Shown here: positions 27,295 through 34,335 of the stretch, in pieces
How the letters are laid out: each line of letters begins with the position of its first letter
Numbering within the stretch: the first letter of the stretch is position 1
Origin: an uncultured Prevotellaceae bacterium
GTDB lineage: Bacteria > Bacteroidota > Bacteroidia > Bacteroidales > Bacteroidaceae
DNA length: 64,000 nt
Reading direction: 5' to 3'
NCBI GenBank assembly: GCA_902764705.1
Contig: CACWWZ010000006.1
Location: forward strand, 1 to 64,000
Position numbers and translations under genes: made by a program
Notes under the pieces: generated by a model
The model's input: the letters and a program-made list of their open reading frames with translations, nothing else
Told to the model about the DNA's origin: nothing
Databases searched by the model: none

Positions 27295-27311
27295 CTTATA
27301 ATTTGAAAGTT

Positions 27312-27782
27312 ATGAAGAAATACACTGTTATTCTATGCTGCTTGCTGATGACGCTCCTGGTTAGCGCTCAGGATCAGAAAAAGTTCTCTCCGGAGAAATT
27401 CCAAGCCGACCTGGAAGACTTCATCGCAAAGGAAGCACATTTTGACCAGCAGGATCGTGCCAAGTATTTCCCTTTGATGAGGGAGTTACAGGCCAAACAG
27501 CGCGGCATATACGCCCGTATGCGTCAGACTGCCAAGCCTGCCGATGATGCCAAATGTGCAGAAGCTATCCGAGAGTGGGATAAGGCCAATACCGAACTGA
27601 AGCAGCTCGACCAGCAGTATCATAAGAAAATGATGCAGGTTGTGTCGCCTTCCAAGGTTTTTGATGCAATTATGGCCGAGAGCCGTTTCCATCGTAAGAT
27701 GATGAAAGGCTGGCAAGCCCCTACCGGGCAGTTCACACCAGGGAAGTTCCCGGGTGGACGGCCGAGGGACAGACGTCGTTAA
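27312..27782 (+). CDS. Periplasmic Spy/CpxP-like protein
   Basis: 156 residues with a signal peptide (MKKYTVILCCLLMTLLVSAQ). The mature part is all-helical and highly charged (KFQADLEDFIAKEAHFDQQD, RAKYFPLMRELQAKQRGIYA, IREWDKANTELKQLDQQYHK), like the Spy/CpxP/zinc-resistance-associated fold that senses or buffers misfolded envelope proteins. It ends in a basic Gly/Pro/Arg tail (GKFPGGRPRDRRR). As the fourth gene after a sigma/anti-sigma pair it may be the sensor or an effector. Its last 50 nt overlap the 3' end of nth on the other strand. The Spy-like fold call is based on composition, not on clear motifs. Confidence 0.65.
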   Translation: MKKYTVILCCLLMTLLVSAQDQKKFSPEKFQADLEDFIAKEAHFDQQDRAKYFPLMRELQAKQRGIYARMRQTAKPADDAKCAEAIREWDKANTELKQLDQQYHKKMMQVVSPSKVFDAIMAESRFHRKMMKGWQAPTGQFTPGKFPGGRPRDRRR

Positions 27783-28386
27783 GTCCACACTTCTCACAAT
27801 GCGGTCGTCGTGACGTGCAGACGTAACGGCCATGGAGTAACAACCAATGATGTGCCCGGGGAATATCTTCCTCGGGTATGTTTTTGACCAGCACACGCTC
27901 TACTTTGTAGGGCGTGTCGTCTTTTTCGGTTACTAGTCCCAGACGGTGGCTCACCCGGAATACATGGGTGTCAACAGCCATAGTCGATTTTCCAAAGGCA
28001 ACGCTCTGTATGACGTTCGCCGTCTTACGGCCCACGCCGGGCAAGTCTAACAGTTGGTTCATGTCCTGTGGCACTTCACCATCGTGGCGTTCGACCAACA
28101 TTCTTGCCATCTTTACCAGATGGTCGGCTTTGGAGTTCGGATAGGATACGCTCTTGATGAGTTCCAGCACATCGTCGACCTCTGCCTGAGCCATGCTGTT
28201 GGCATCTGGGTAATGGCGGAAGAGTTCCGGCGTTACTTGGTTGATGCGCTTGTCTGTACACTGGGCACTCAGAATGACAGCCACGAGGAGTTGGAAGATA
28301 CTGCCGAATTCCAGTTCCGTATCAGCCAAGGGCATCTCCTTGCGGAAATAATCCAGTATGCGTTCGTATCTTTCCTTTCTCGTCAT
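27733..28386 (-). CDS. nth: Endonuclease III
   Basis: DNA glycosylase/AP lyase that removes oxidised pyrimidines. 217 residues from ATG 28386; a TTG at 28401 is an unlikely alternative. The helix-hairpin-helix is LPGVGRKTANV with the catalytic Lys121. The catalytic Asp139 lies in AVDTHVFRV, matching K120/D138 of the E. coli enzyme. The 4Fe-4S cluster loop is CTSRRPHCEKCGLNDVC. The C-terminal SAVHPGTSLV is encoded inside the 3' end of the convergent Spy-like gene (50-nt overlap). ribE is upstream with 29 nt between, so the two may be co-transcribed. Confidence 0.96.
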   Translation of the reverse strand: MTRKERYERILDYFRKEMPLADTELEFGSIFQLLVAVILSAQCTDKRINQVTPELFRHYPDANSMAQAEVDDVLELIKSVSYPNSKADHLVKMARMLVERHDGEVPQDMNQLLDLPGVGRKTANVIQSVAFGKSTMAVDTHVFRVSHRLGLVTEKDDTPYKVERVLVKNIPEEDIPRAHHWLLLHGRYVCTSRRPHCEKCGLNDVCPSAVHPGTSLV

Positions 28387-28415
28387 GGATTCTGTTGTCA
28401 ATTATCCATAAAATA

Positions 28416-29018
28416 TTACTGCAACTGTTGAAGGCGGGCAATATATTTGCCGATAATGTCGAATTCGAGGTTTACTACACTTCCAACCTTGATATCACAG
28501 AAGTTCGTATGCTCGAAGGTATAGGGGATGATGGCTACCTGGAAGGTGTTCTGGGTGGGATTGCAAACCGTCAGCGAGACACCATTGACTGTTACAGAAC
28601 CCTTGTCGACAGTGAAATAACCGTTACGCGCCATTTCCTTGTCCAGTTTATATTCAAAGGTGAAGTACGTGCTGCCGTCAGCATCTTCGACGGCGGTACA
28701 ACGGGCTGTCTCATCCACATGCCCTTGTACGATGTGTCCGTCCAGCCGGCCGTTCATTAGCATGGAACGTTCCACATTTACCTTGTCGCCAACCTGTAAC
28801 AAACCCAGATTCGAACGGTCCAGCGTTTCTTTCATCGCCGTCACCGTGTATGTTCCGTCTTCTATCTTGACAACTGTCAGGCACACACCATTATGAGCCA
28901 CGCTCTGGTCAATGCCCAGCTCGTCGACAAATGAGCAACGCAGTGTGAAGTCAATATTCTCCCTGTCTTTCTTGATGGCTACAACCGTAGCAAACTCTTC
29001 GATGATTCCAGAAAACAT
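28416..29018 (-). CDS. ribE: Riboflavin synthase, alpha chain
   Basis: Forms riboflavin from two 6,7-dimethyl-8-ribityllumazine molecules. 200 residues from ATG 29018 (MFSGIIEEFATVVAIKK), the standard N-terminus; the frame is open nine codons upstream. Two tandem lumazine-binding domains are visible: residues 1-97, with SVAHNGVCLTVV, and 98-195, beginning DGHIVQGHVDETA and containing VTVNGVSLTVCN. No FMN riboswitch is recognisable upstream. Instead the region holds a pair of inverted heptamer arrays and, beyond them, the end of a structured RNA. Confidence 0.95.
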   Translation of the reverse strand: MFSGIIEEFATVVAIKKDRENIDFTLRCSFVDELGIDQSVAHNGVCLTVVKIEDGTYTVTAMKETLDRSNLGLLQVGDKVNVERSMLMNGRLDGHIVQGHVDETARCTAVEDADGSTYFTFEYKLDKEMARNGYFTVDKGSVTVNGVSLTVCNPTQNTFQVAIIPYTFEHTNFCDIKVGSVVNLEFDIIGKYIARLQQLQ

Positions 29019-29053
29019 AATATAAATATATTGAACGTTGAACACTTATTATG

Positions 29054-29074
29054 ATTAAGAATTAAGAGTTAAGA
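29054..29074. repeat. Heptamer array, left arm of an inverted pair
   Basis: ATTAAGA, ATTAAGA, GTTAAGA on the plus strand. It is complementary to the array at 29102-29122, and the two could form a hairpin with a 14-bp perfect core. Confidence 0.75.
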
Positions 29075-29101
29075 AAATAACCTCTGCAGCGGTAGCAAAT
29101 T

Positions 29102-29122
29102 CTTCATTCTTAATTCTTAATT
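29102..29122. repeat. Heptamer array, right arm of an inverted pair
   Basis: TCTTCAT, TCTTAAT, TCTTAAT on the plus strand; the reverse complement matches the left arm. The RNA terminator U-run begins immediately beyond it. Confidence 0.75.
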
Positions 29123-29123
29123 A

Positions 29124-29326
29124 AAAAAAGGGGTCGCCCAGTGATGTGATGAAAACTCCTTTGTTAAAAGATTCGAGCGCTCTCTGTCTTTGTAATCCAC
29201 CGGCCTTTCGGCTTCCTGCTTGCACAGGATCATGGCCCGCCATTGACAAGAGAAGTCAACTCAGTTTTCGATGTAATTTGATGAGTATCCCGATCGAACC
29301 GGCACGACCCCCGTTTTTCTATTTCT
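29124..29326 (-). ncRNA. Candidate structured non-coding RNA of about 200 nt, family unassigned
   Basis: No protein frame explains this stretch. On the minus strand a strong promoter (29331-29362) starts it. GGGGTCG near the 5' end (29305-29311) pairs with CGACCCC at the 3' end (29131-29137), closing the molecule, and a run of T residues (29124-29130) follows at once, as in an intrinsic terminator. Inside are further hairpins: GTTGAC/GTCAAT around 29234-29252, CCTG/CAGG around 29215-29228, and GCC-GAAA-GGC near 29204-29213. A free-standing RNA with a long-range closing stem is the pattern of 6S RNA and similar small RNAs. I could not match it to 6S, SRP, tmRNA, RNase P or a known riboswitch. 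Confidence 0.7.
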
Positions 29327-29330
29327 GCCA

Positions 29331-29362
29331 CAAAGATAAGAAGAAAAGACGAAATCGCAAAA
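29331..29362 (-). promoter_or_regulatory. Promoter of the structured RNA (-33 and -7)
   Basis: TTTTG (29358-29362), a 19-nt gap, then TATCTTTG (29331-29338) on the minus strand. The -33 box lies inside the 3' arm of the araB terminator hairpin. Confidence 0.75.
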
Positions 29363-29387
29363 TAAATTAGGATTATTTTGCGATTTC
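29351..29387 (-). terminator. Terminator hairpin of araB
   Basis: A perfect 15-bp inverted repeat (GAAATCGCAAAATAA at 29351-29365 and TTATTTTGCGATTTC at 29373-29387) with a 7-nt loop, followed on the minus strand by GTCTTTTCTT. It lies 24 nt after the araB stop. Confidence 0.75.
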
Positions 29388-29394
29388 TCTTACC

Positions 29395-29415
29395 TCTTAA
29401 TTCTAAAATCTTAAT
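29395..29415. repeat. Heptamer array at the araB 3' end
   Basis: TCTTAAT, TCTAAAA (degenerate), TCTTAAT on the plus strand. The last unit overlaps the araB stop codon. Confidence 0.55.
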
Positions 29416-31003
29416 TCTCTTTGTTCGCTACAGCGGCCTGCTCGATGGGCAGACACTTCTTGTAGTTCTCGATATACTTCTCGAAGCCGGCCACGTCCTC
29501 GGCAGTGGGAGCGATGCTGACGCCCGTGTTGCCTGCGAAGACAACCTCCTCCAGATAGTCGGCGAGGTTCTTGCCATTCTTGTTGATCAGATAGCCAGCC
29601 AGCAGGGCGATACCCCATGCACCGCCTTCGCCAGCTGTCTCCATCACGCTGATGGGGCTGTTGAGTGCAGCAGCCAACATGCGCTGACCGACGCCGGCGG
29701 TCTTGAAGTAACCACCGTGACCGGTAATGCGATCCACCTTGATCTTCTCGTCTTTGAACAGGATGTCGTTTCCAATCTTCAGCACACCGATAGCACCGTA
29801 GAGGTTGGCACGCATGAAGTTAGCCAGGTTGAACTTGTCGTTGGCAGAGCGCACGAAGAGGGGACGACCGTCAGCCAGTCCGGTAACGGGCTCGCCACTC
29901 ACGTAGTTGTAGGCCATCAGACCACCGCAGTCGGTGTCGCCCTCAAGGGCCTTGTTGAACAGCTTGCCGTAGAGCTCGTTCATATCTACGGGTACGCCCA
30001 GCAGCTGCTGATACTCCTTGAAGAGACCCACCCAAGCGTTGATATCGCTGGTGCAGTTGTTGCAGTGCACCATTGCTACGAGCGAGCCGTCGGGCGTGGT
30101 CACCATGTCAATCATTTCGTAGGGCTTACTCAGCGGTTTCTCCAATACGATCATCGAGAAAGAAGAAGTTCCTGCAGAAACGTTACCTGTGCGCTGCTTC
30201 ACTGCGTTGGTGGCTACCATACCTGTGCCAGCGTCACCCTCAGGAGGACAAACGGGGCAGCCGGGCTTCAGGTTGCCGCTCACGTCGAGCTTCTTAGCAC
30301 CCTCAGCGGTCAGCACACCAGCAGCTTCGCCGGCGTTCAGGCTCTTGGGCAGAATGTCCAGCAGCTTCCATGAGTATCCCTTCGGAGCGATGAGCTTGTC
30401 GAACTTCTCGACCATCGTGGCGTCGTAGGTCTTCGTGGCGGGGTCAACAGGAATCATACCCGAGGCATCGCCCACGCCGAGCACGAACTCGCCGGTGACC
30501 TGCCAGTGCACATAGCCAGCCAGCGTCGTCAGGTACTTGATGTCCTTCACATGCTCGTCACCATTGAGGATGCATTGGTACAGGTGCGAGATAGACCAAC
30601 GCAAGGGAATATTGTAGTTGAACAGCTTGCTCAGTTCTGCAGCGGCTTTACCCGTGTTGGTATTACGCCATGTGCGGAACGGCACCAGAATCTCCTGCTT
30701 GTCGTTAAATGCCATGTAGCCGTGCATCATGGCAGAGAAACCGATGGCTGCCAGCGACTCAATCTCGCAGTCGTACTGCTTCTTCACGTCCTTGCGCAGG
30801 TCGGCGTAGCAGTCCTGGAGGCCTTTCCAAATGATGTCAATGCTGTAGGTCCACAATCCGTCGACCAATTGGTTCTCCCACTCGAAAGCGCCCTGGGCGA
30901 TGGGTTTGTTGTCCTGGTCGATGAGCACGGCCTTGATACGTGTGGAACCGAATTCGATTCCGAGGATGGCCTTTCCGGCCTCGATGGTTTGCTTTGCTGT
31001 CAT
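29411..31003 (-). CDS. araB: FGGY-family carbohydrate kinase, probably L-ribulokinase
   Basis: ATP-dependent sugar kinase of 530 residues. The N-terminal phosphate loop is ILGIEFGSTRIKAVLIDQDN. The FGGY domain-1 substrate region includes GFSAMMHGYMAF, and the second domain has the adenosine-binding ITGHGGYFKTAGVGQRMLAA. Relatives are often annotated as xylulokinase; in Bacteroides this type acts on L-ribulose in the arabinose pathway. The nearby araA, araD and araR-like genes support that. It has its own promoter (31035-31066) and is separated from the other ara genes by two unrelated genes on the opposite strand. The specificity is inferred from context. Confidence 0.85.
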   Translation of the reverse strand: MTAKQTIEAGKAILGIEFGSTRIKAVLIDQDNKPIAQGAFEWENQLVDGLWTYSIDIIWKGLQDCYADLRKDVKKQYDCEIESLAAIGFSAMMHGYMAFNDKQEILVPFRTWRNTNTGKAAAELSKLFNYNIPLRWSISHLYQCILNGDEHVKDIKYLTTLAGYVHWQVTGEFVLGVGDASGMIPVDPATKTYDATMVEKFDKLIAPKGYSWKLLDILPKSLNAGEAAGVLTAEGAKKLDVSGNLKPGCPVCPPEGDAGTGMVATNAVKQRTGNVSAGTSSFSMIVLEKPLSKPYEMIDMVTTPDGSLVAMVHCNNCTSDINAWVGLFKEYQQLLGVPVDMNELYGKLFNKALEGDTDCGGLMAYNYVSGEPVTGLADGRPLFVRSANDKFNLANFMRANLYGAIGVLKIGNDILFKDEKIKVDRITGHGGYFKTAGVGQRMLAAALNSPISVMETAGEGGAWGIALLAGYLINKNGKNLADYLEEVVFAGNTGVSIAPTAEDVAGFEKYIENYKKCLPIEQAAVANKEN

Positions 31004-31034
31004 AATTCTTTTGCTTTAAGTTAAATTTTGTCTG

Positions 31035-31066
31035 CAAAGATACTTCTTTTTCTTTTAACCGCCAAA
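31035..31066 (-). promoter_or_regulatory. Promoter of araB (-33 and -7)
   Basis: TTTGG (31062-31066), a 19-nt gap, then TATCTTTG (31035-31042) followed by C on the minus strand. Confidence 0.75.
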
Positions 31067-31127
31067 CATTTCGCCTTAATATATAAAAAAGGTGTGGGCA
31101 AGTGAGCGCAAATATAAATAAATTCCG

Positions 31128-31135
31128 TACCTTTG
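31128..31135 (+). promoter_or_regulatory. -7 promoter box of the SpoIIE-type phosphatase
   Basis: TACCTTTG followed by C, about 58 nt before the ATG at 31194. Confidence 0.7.
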
Positions 31136-31193
31136 CAGCAGATACATGGTCGCTAATCGGTAACACCGGCGAGTATCGACAGGTTAATAACTA

Positions 31194-33344
31194 ATGAGCA
31201 TTATGGCGATGAAGAAAATTGTAAAACGAATAATATGGTGTGTTGTCGGCATACTGGCAACGCCCGTGGTGCTGTGGTTGGTAATGGAAGGCCTCTTCGC
31301 AGTAGCACCGGAGTTTACAGAAAAGAAAATTGCACCAGTAGTCATGAATCTATTTATGGACTACGATGATTATCTTGAAGAAGAAGAAGCCACTGATCCT
31401 ATCTTTGAGGCTCTGTCCGCCAAGGACTATCCCAGGGCAATAGCGCTATGTGACAGTTTACAGGAAGTAAAGCCTCGGTTTGAGACCATTTTTCTTTATT
31501 TCAAGAGCAACGCCTATATGGCACTTGGGCAAGAAAAGGCATACGAGTTTTGGATAAAGAAAACGATAGAGTCTTATCAAGGCGGCAATAATGGAGTAAC
31601 CGCATATCTTTCAGGCTCATTAGGGTATGCCACGAGACTTCGTGACAAGGGCGACTACGAAGGCTCCATCAAGGTCATCCTTCCTGCGCTCGATGTGATG
31701 GAACAGCATGCTGACGACCATTTCAATCTCATGATTCCAAAGAGTAAGCCTGTTGAACTCAATGGCATCATGGCAAGCGACCTTGTGGCACTGGGTAAGA
31801 CCGACGAGGCAGAGAAAATCTTCCAGACTGCCATCAATAGTTATATTAATGCCGCCAAGTTCCTGGAGATCGATTACGAGACGAAGACGGATACCAGCTA
31901 TTACTACACTGCCGTCGAACTGGACCTTGAGGCAGCCAAGGCATATATCAAGGCCATGGAATACGATAGGGCGCAGCAGTGGTTGGAGAAGGCGAAACAG
32001 ACCATCTCAGAGAGTGAGCAATATACGGACTCGTTAAGAAAGAATAGAGATGCTTTCCTGTTTGACATCCACATGATGGAGGCGCTCGTTCTCATACACC
32101 AAGGCAAGGCAGCTGAAGCCGAGCGGGCGTATGCAGCATGTTTAGAGAAGAAGCAAGCCAACAACCCTTCGACTATCAACATGCGCCTGCAATATCTCAA
32201 GGCTGCCCGTCGCTATCAGGACATCCCCGCCCTGTTCCACCAGTTTGACAGCCTGCTCGTCAAGCGCGACGTGGCTATGAATATCGATAACATCAGCCAG
32301 ATACTCGCACCACAATATACCGCCTACCGGGGCATGGGCCAGACGGCTCAGGCACTGATGATGGCCGACAGCATCACGCAGGTACTCGACAGTGCCATTA
32401 TCGCCACGCGTAACGATAATGCCGCAGAACTGGCGACCATCTACGAGACTCAGAAGAAGGAGGCCCAGATCAGCGAACAGAATAGCGCCTTGAGCATCAT
32501 GCGCCTGATGTGGATTATCGCCATACTGGTTGTAGGCATCTTCATCTACGTGGGATATACCACTCTGAGAAGACGCTCGGAGCGGCGCATGGCCGAGATG
32601 CGGGCTGCACAGGAAAGGATAGAGAACGAACTGAAGATAGCCCGCGACATCCAGATGTCGATGGTGCCCAGCACATTCCCTGAGCGCGAGGGGCTCGACA
32701 TGTACGCCTCGATGACCCCCGCCAAGGAGGTGGGCGGCGACCTGTACGGCTACGTGCTGGAGGATGATAAACTCTACTTCGCGCTGGGCGACGTCAGCGG
32801 CAAGGGCGTGCCTGCCTCGCTGTTCATGGCACAGGCCACGCGCCTCTTCATGACGCTGGCGAAGCAGGGCATGATGCCGGCGGAAATCTGTACCCGCATG
32901 AACGACGCCCTGAGTGGCGAAGACAACGAGAACGGCATGTTCGTCACCTTCTTCCTCGGACTCGTCGACCTGACGACAGGACATCTCGACTTCTGCAACG
33001 CCGGTCATAACCCTCCCATAATCGGAGGCGGTGAGAATCACGGCGACTTCCTCGACATGCTGCCCAATGCGCCCATCGGCCTATGGCCAGGACTGGAGTA
33101 CGAGGGCGAGGAGATAGACAGCATCAAAGGCCGGACGCTCTTCATCTACACTGACGGACTGAACGAGGCCGAGAACACGGCACAGGAACAGTTCGGCGAC
33201 GACCATCTGCTCGCCATCCTCCGTAACACCCGCTTCGCCAATGCCCGTCAGGTGATTGAGACACTGGCGGACGAAGTCAGCTGCCACCGTAACGGCGCCG
33301 AGCCGAACGACGACCTGACGATGATGTGCCTGTGTTTGGCGTAG
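31194..33344 (+). CDS. Membrane TPR protein with SpoIIE/PP2C-type serine phosphatase domain
   Basis: 716 residues. A membrane helix lies near residues 12-35. A long helical TPR-like region (about 60-420, e.g. AKDYPRAIALCDSLQEVKPR) follows, then a second helix (about 436-458, IIAILVVGIFIYVGYTTL). A basic coiled linker (RRRSERRMAEMRAAQERIEN) leads to the phosphatase domain. That domain has QMSMVPSTFPEREGLDMYAS, the metal-binding KEVGGDLYGYV and LGDVSGKGVPASLFMA, CNAGHNPP and the C-terminal NDDLTMMCL. Such proteins usually relay a signal by dephosphorylating an anti-sigma antagonist, but no partner gene is nearby. TPRs between two membrane helices suggest periplasmic sensing. ATGs at 31203 and 31209 are alternative starts. 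Confidence 0.9.
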   Translation: MSIMAMKKIVKRIIWCVVGILATPVVLWLVMEGLFAVAPEFTEKKIAPVVMNLFMDYDDYLEEEEATDPIFEALSAKDYPRAIALCDSLQEVKPRFETIFLYFKSNAYMALGQEKAYEFWIKKTIESYQGGNNGVTAYLSGSLGYATRLRDKGDYEGSIKVILPALDVMEQHADDHFNLMIPKSKPVELNGIMASDLVALGKTDEAEKIFQTAINSYINAAKFLEIDYETKTDTSYYYTAVELDLEAAKAYIKAMEYDRAQQWLEKAKQTISESEQYTDSLRKNRDAFLFDIHMMEALVLIHQGKAAEAERAYAACLEKKQANNPSTINMRLQYLKAARRYQDIPALFHQFDSLLVKRDVAMNIDNISQILAPQYTAYRGMGQTAQALMMADSITQVLDSAIIATRNDNAAELATIYETQKKEAQISEQNSALSIMRLMWIIAILVVGIFIYVGYTTLRRRSERRMAEMRAAQERIENELKIARDIQMSMVPSTFPEREGLDMYASMTPAKEVGGDLYGYVLEDDKLYFALGDVSGKGVPASLFMAQATRLFMTLAKQGMMPAEICTRMNDALSGEDNENGMFVTFFLGLVDLTTGHLDFCNAGHNPPIIGGGENHGDFLDMLPNAPIGLWPGLEYEGEEIDSIKGRTLFIYTDGLNEAENTAQEQFGDDHLLAILRNTRFANARQVIETLADEVSCHRNGAEPNDDLTMMCLCLA

Positions 33345-33381
33345 TCGTGCGGACAGGCGGCCGTTTAGGAAGGCATAAGCT

Positions 33382-33504
33382 GAAATGTTGCGAGCCTCAT
33401 CCTAAAAGTTCGCGAGCCCCGTCCTAAAAGTTCGCGAGCCCCGTCCTAAAAGTTCGCGAGGTACGGGATAAAAGTTCGCGAGGCGGTATGTAAAGTTAAA
33501 TCTG
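33382..33504. repeat. 22-bp tandem repeat array upstream of the HU-like gene
   Basis: The 13-base core AAAAGTTCGCGAG recurs exactly at 33404, 33426, 33448 and 33470, always 22 bp apart. Degenerate copies in the same phase begin at 33382 and about 33492. The unit is roughly CCTAAAAGTTCGCGAGCCCCGT, with spacer bases drifting in later copies. Two helical turns per unit would put all cores on one face of the DNA. Confidence 0.92.
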
Positions 33505-33512
33505 CGCCTATG

Positions 33513-33575
33513 ATTGTTAAATCAATGGCATTGATTAATAAATCCAAGGCATTGATTGATAAATCCAAGCCAATG
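33513..33575. repeat. 21-bp tandem repeat array upstream of the HU-like gene
   Basis: Three units begin at 33513, 33534 and 33555 (ATTGTTAAATCAATGGC, ATTAATAAATCCAAGGC, ATTGATAAATCCAAGCC). A fourth, degenerate unit runs into the -33 element. It is unrelated in sequence to the 22-bp array just before it. Confidence 0.85.
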
Positions 33576-33576
33576 A

Positions 33577-33608
33577 TTTGGTTTTTCCAGGGATTGTTAT
33601 TATCTTTG
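33577..33608 (+). promoter_or_regulatory. Promoter of the HU-winged-helix gene (-33 and -7)
   Basis: TTTGG (33577-33581), a 19-nt gap, then TATCTTTG (33601-33608) followed by C. The -33 box is part of the last degenerate unit of the 21-bp array. Confidence 0.8.
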
Positions 33609-33628
33609 CAGCATAAACGGTTAAAACT

Positions 33629-34255
33629 ATGCATGCAAAGTATATAAAAAAGGAAATTCCGGACCTGAACGGAACCGGACGAACGCAGGCTTACTACAAA
33701 ATGGAACTGACGCCCAAGAGTTTTGAGGAGTTCGTAAGCCAGTGTGCCCGCGAGGGACACACGGAGGAGAGCAGCATCCTCGGCGTGCTGTCGCTGGTGA
33801 GTGAAAAACTGGCGTTGAATATGGCTGAAGGTTACTCGGTGAAACTGGACGGCATCGGCACGTTCTATGCGAAACTCGGCGTGAGGGACGACATGCTGCA
33901 GGACGCCTTTGAAGAGGGCGAAAGCACCCGCAACGCCCACAGCATCATGGTGACTGGCGTGGCCTATAGGGCCGACAACGACCTCATCAGGGCAACGAGT
34001 CGTAAATGTAGGCTGGAGAGGGGCGGCGTCAGCAGGATACGCAAGTCGAAGCTAACCCTGGCGGAACGTATCCAGAAAGCCCGCGATTTTCTGGAGAAGA
34101 ATATGTTCATGCGCGTTCCTGACTACGTACGGCTAACGGGCCTCTCGCGCACGACGGCATCCATGGAACTGCGCCGCCTAGCTCTTGACCCCTCGTCGGG
34201 CATTGCCAGCAAGGGCAGCCGCAGCCAAAAGTTCTATGTGCTGCGTAAGCCTTAA
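33629..34255 (+). CDS. HU-like DNA-binding protein with C-terminal winged-helix domain
   Basis: 208 residues. The N-terminal part (about 1-125; KMELTPKSFEEFVSQCAREG, SEKLALNMAEGYSVKLDGIG, TFYAKLG) follows the Bacteroidetes histone-like HU-related pattern, with VTGVAYRADNDLIRATSRKC as the arm region. Residues about 140-208 (LAERIQKARDFLEKNMFMRV, PDYVRLTGLSRTTASMELRR, SKGSRSQKFYVLRKP) look like a winged helix. The combination suggests a sequence-specific architectural protein or regulator. The tandem arrays directly upstream could be its own binding sites, making it autoregulated; that is inference. It is followed by a bidirectional terminator. Confidence 0.85.
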   Translation: MHAKYIKKEIPDLNGTGRTQAYYKMELTPKSFEEFVSQCAREGHTEESSILGVLSLVSEKLALNMAEGYSVKLDGIGTFYAKLGVRDDMLQDAFEEGESTRNAHSIMVTGVAYRADNDLIRATSRKCRLERGGVSRIRKSKLTLAERIQKARDFLEKNMFMRVPDYVRLTGLSRTTASMELRRLALDPSSGIASKGSRSQKFYVLRKP

Positions 34256-34289
34256 GCAGCAACGATGGCTTGATGACTCGCGAAAAAAA

Positions 34290-34313
34290 GAGCATCCGAC
34301 GACTCGGATGCTC
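34290..34313. terminator. Bidirectional terminator between the HU-like gene and araA
   Basis: A 10-bp stem (GAGCATCCGA / TCGGATGCTC) with loop CGAC. A-run before and T-rich stretch after serve both convergent genes. It shares AAAAAAAGAGCATCC with the tRNA-Ser terminator. Confidence 0.85.
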
Positions 34314-34335
34314 TTAATTATTAACTCTATATTAA

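Larger units (their letters stand above)
33345..33600. other. Non-coding stretch holding two tandem-repeat arrays
   Basis: Contains no gene. It is taken up by the 22-bp array (about 33382-33504) and the 21-bp array (33513-33571), and ends at the promoter of the HU-like gene. Confidence 0.8.

Noticed and set aside
28416..29326. FMN riboswitch controlling ribE
   Set aside because: None of the conserved FMN riboswitch stretches could be found, and the structured RNA ends in its own U-run about 100 nt before the ribE start.
29146..29370. Small plus-strand reading frame between ribE and araB
   Set aside because: Low-complexity start, no promoter or homology, and it lies over the candidate structured RNA and a terminator.
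33382..33575. CRISPR-like array
   Set aside because: Repeats are directly tandem with a 21-22 bp period and no unique spacers, and no cas genes are nearby.
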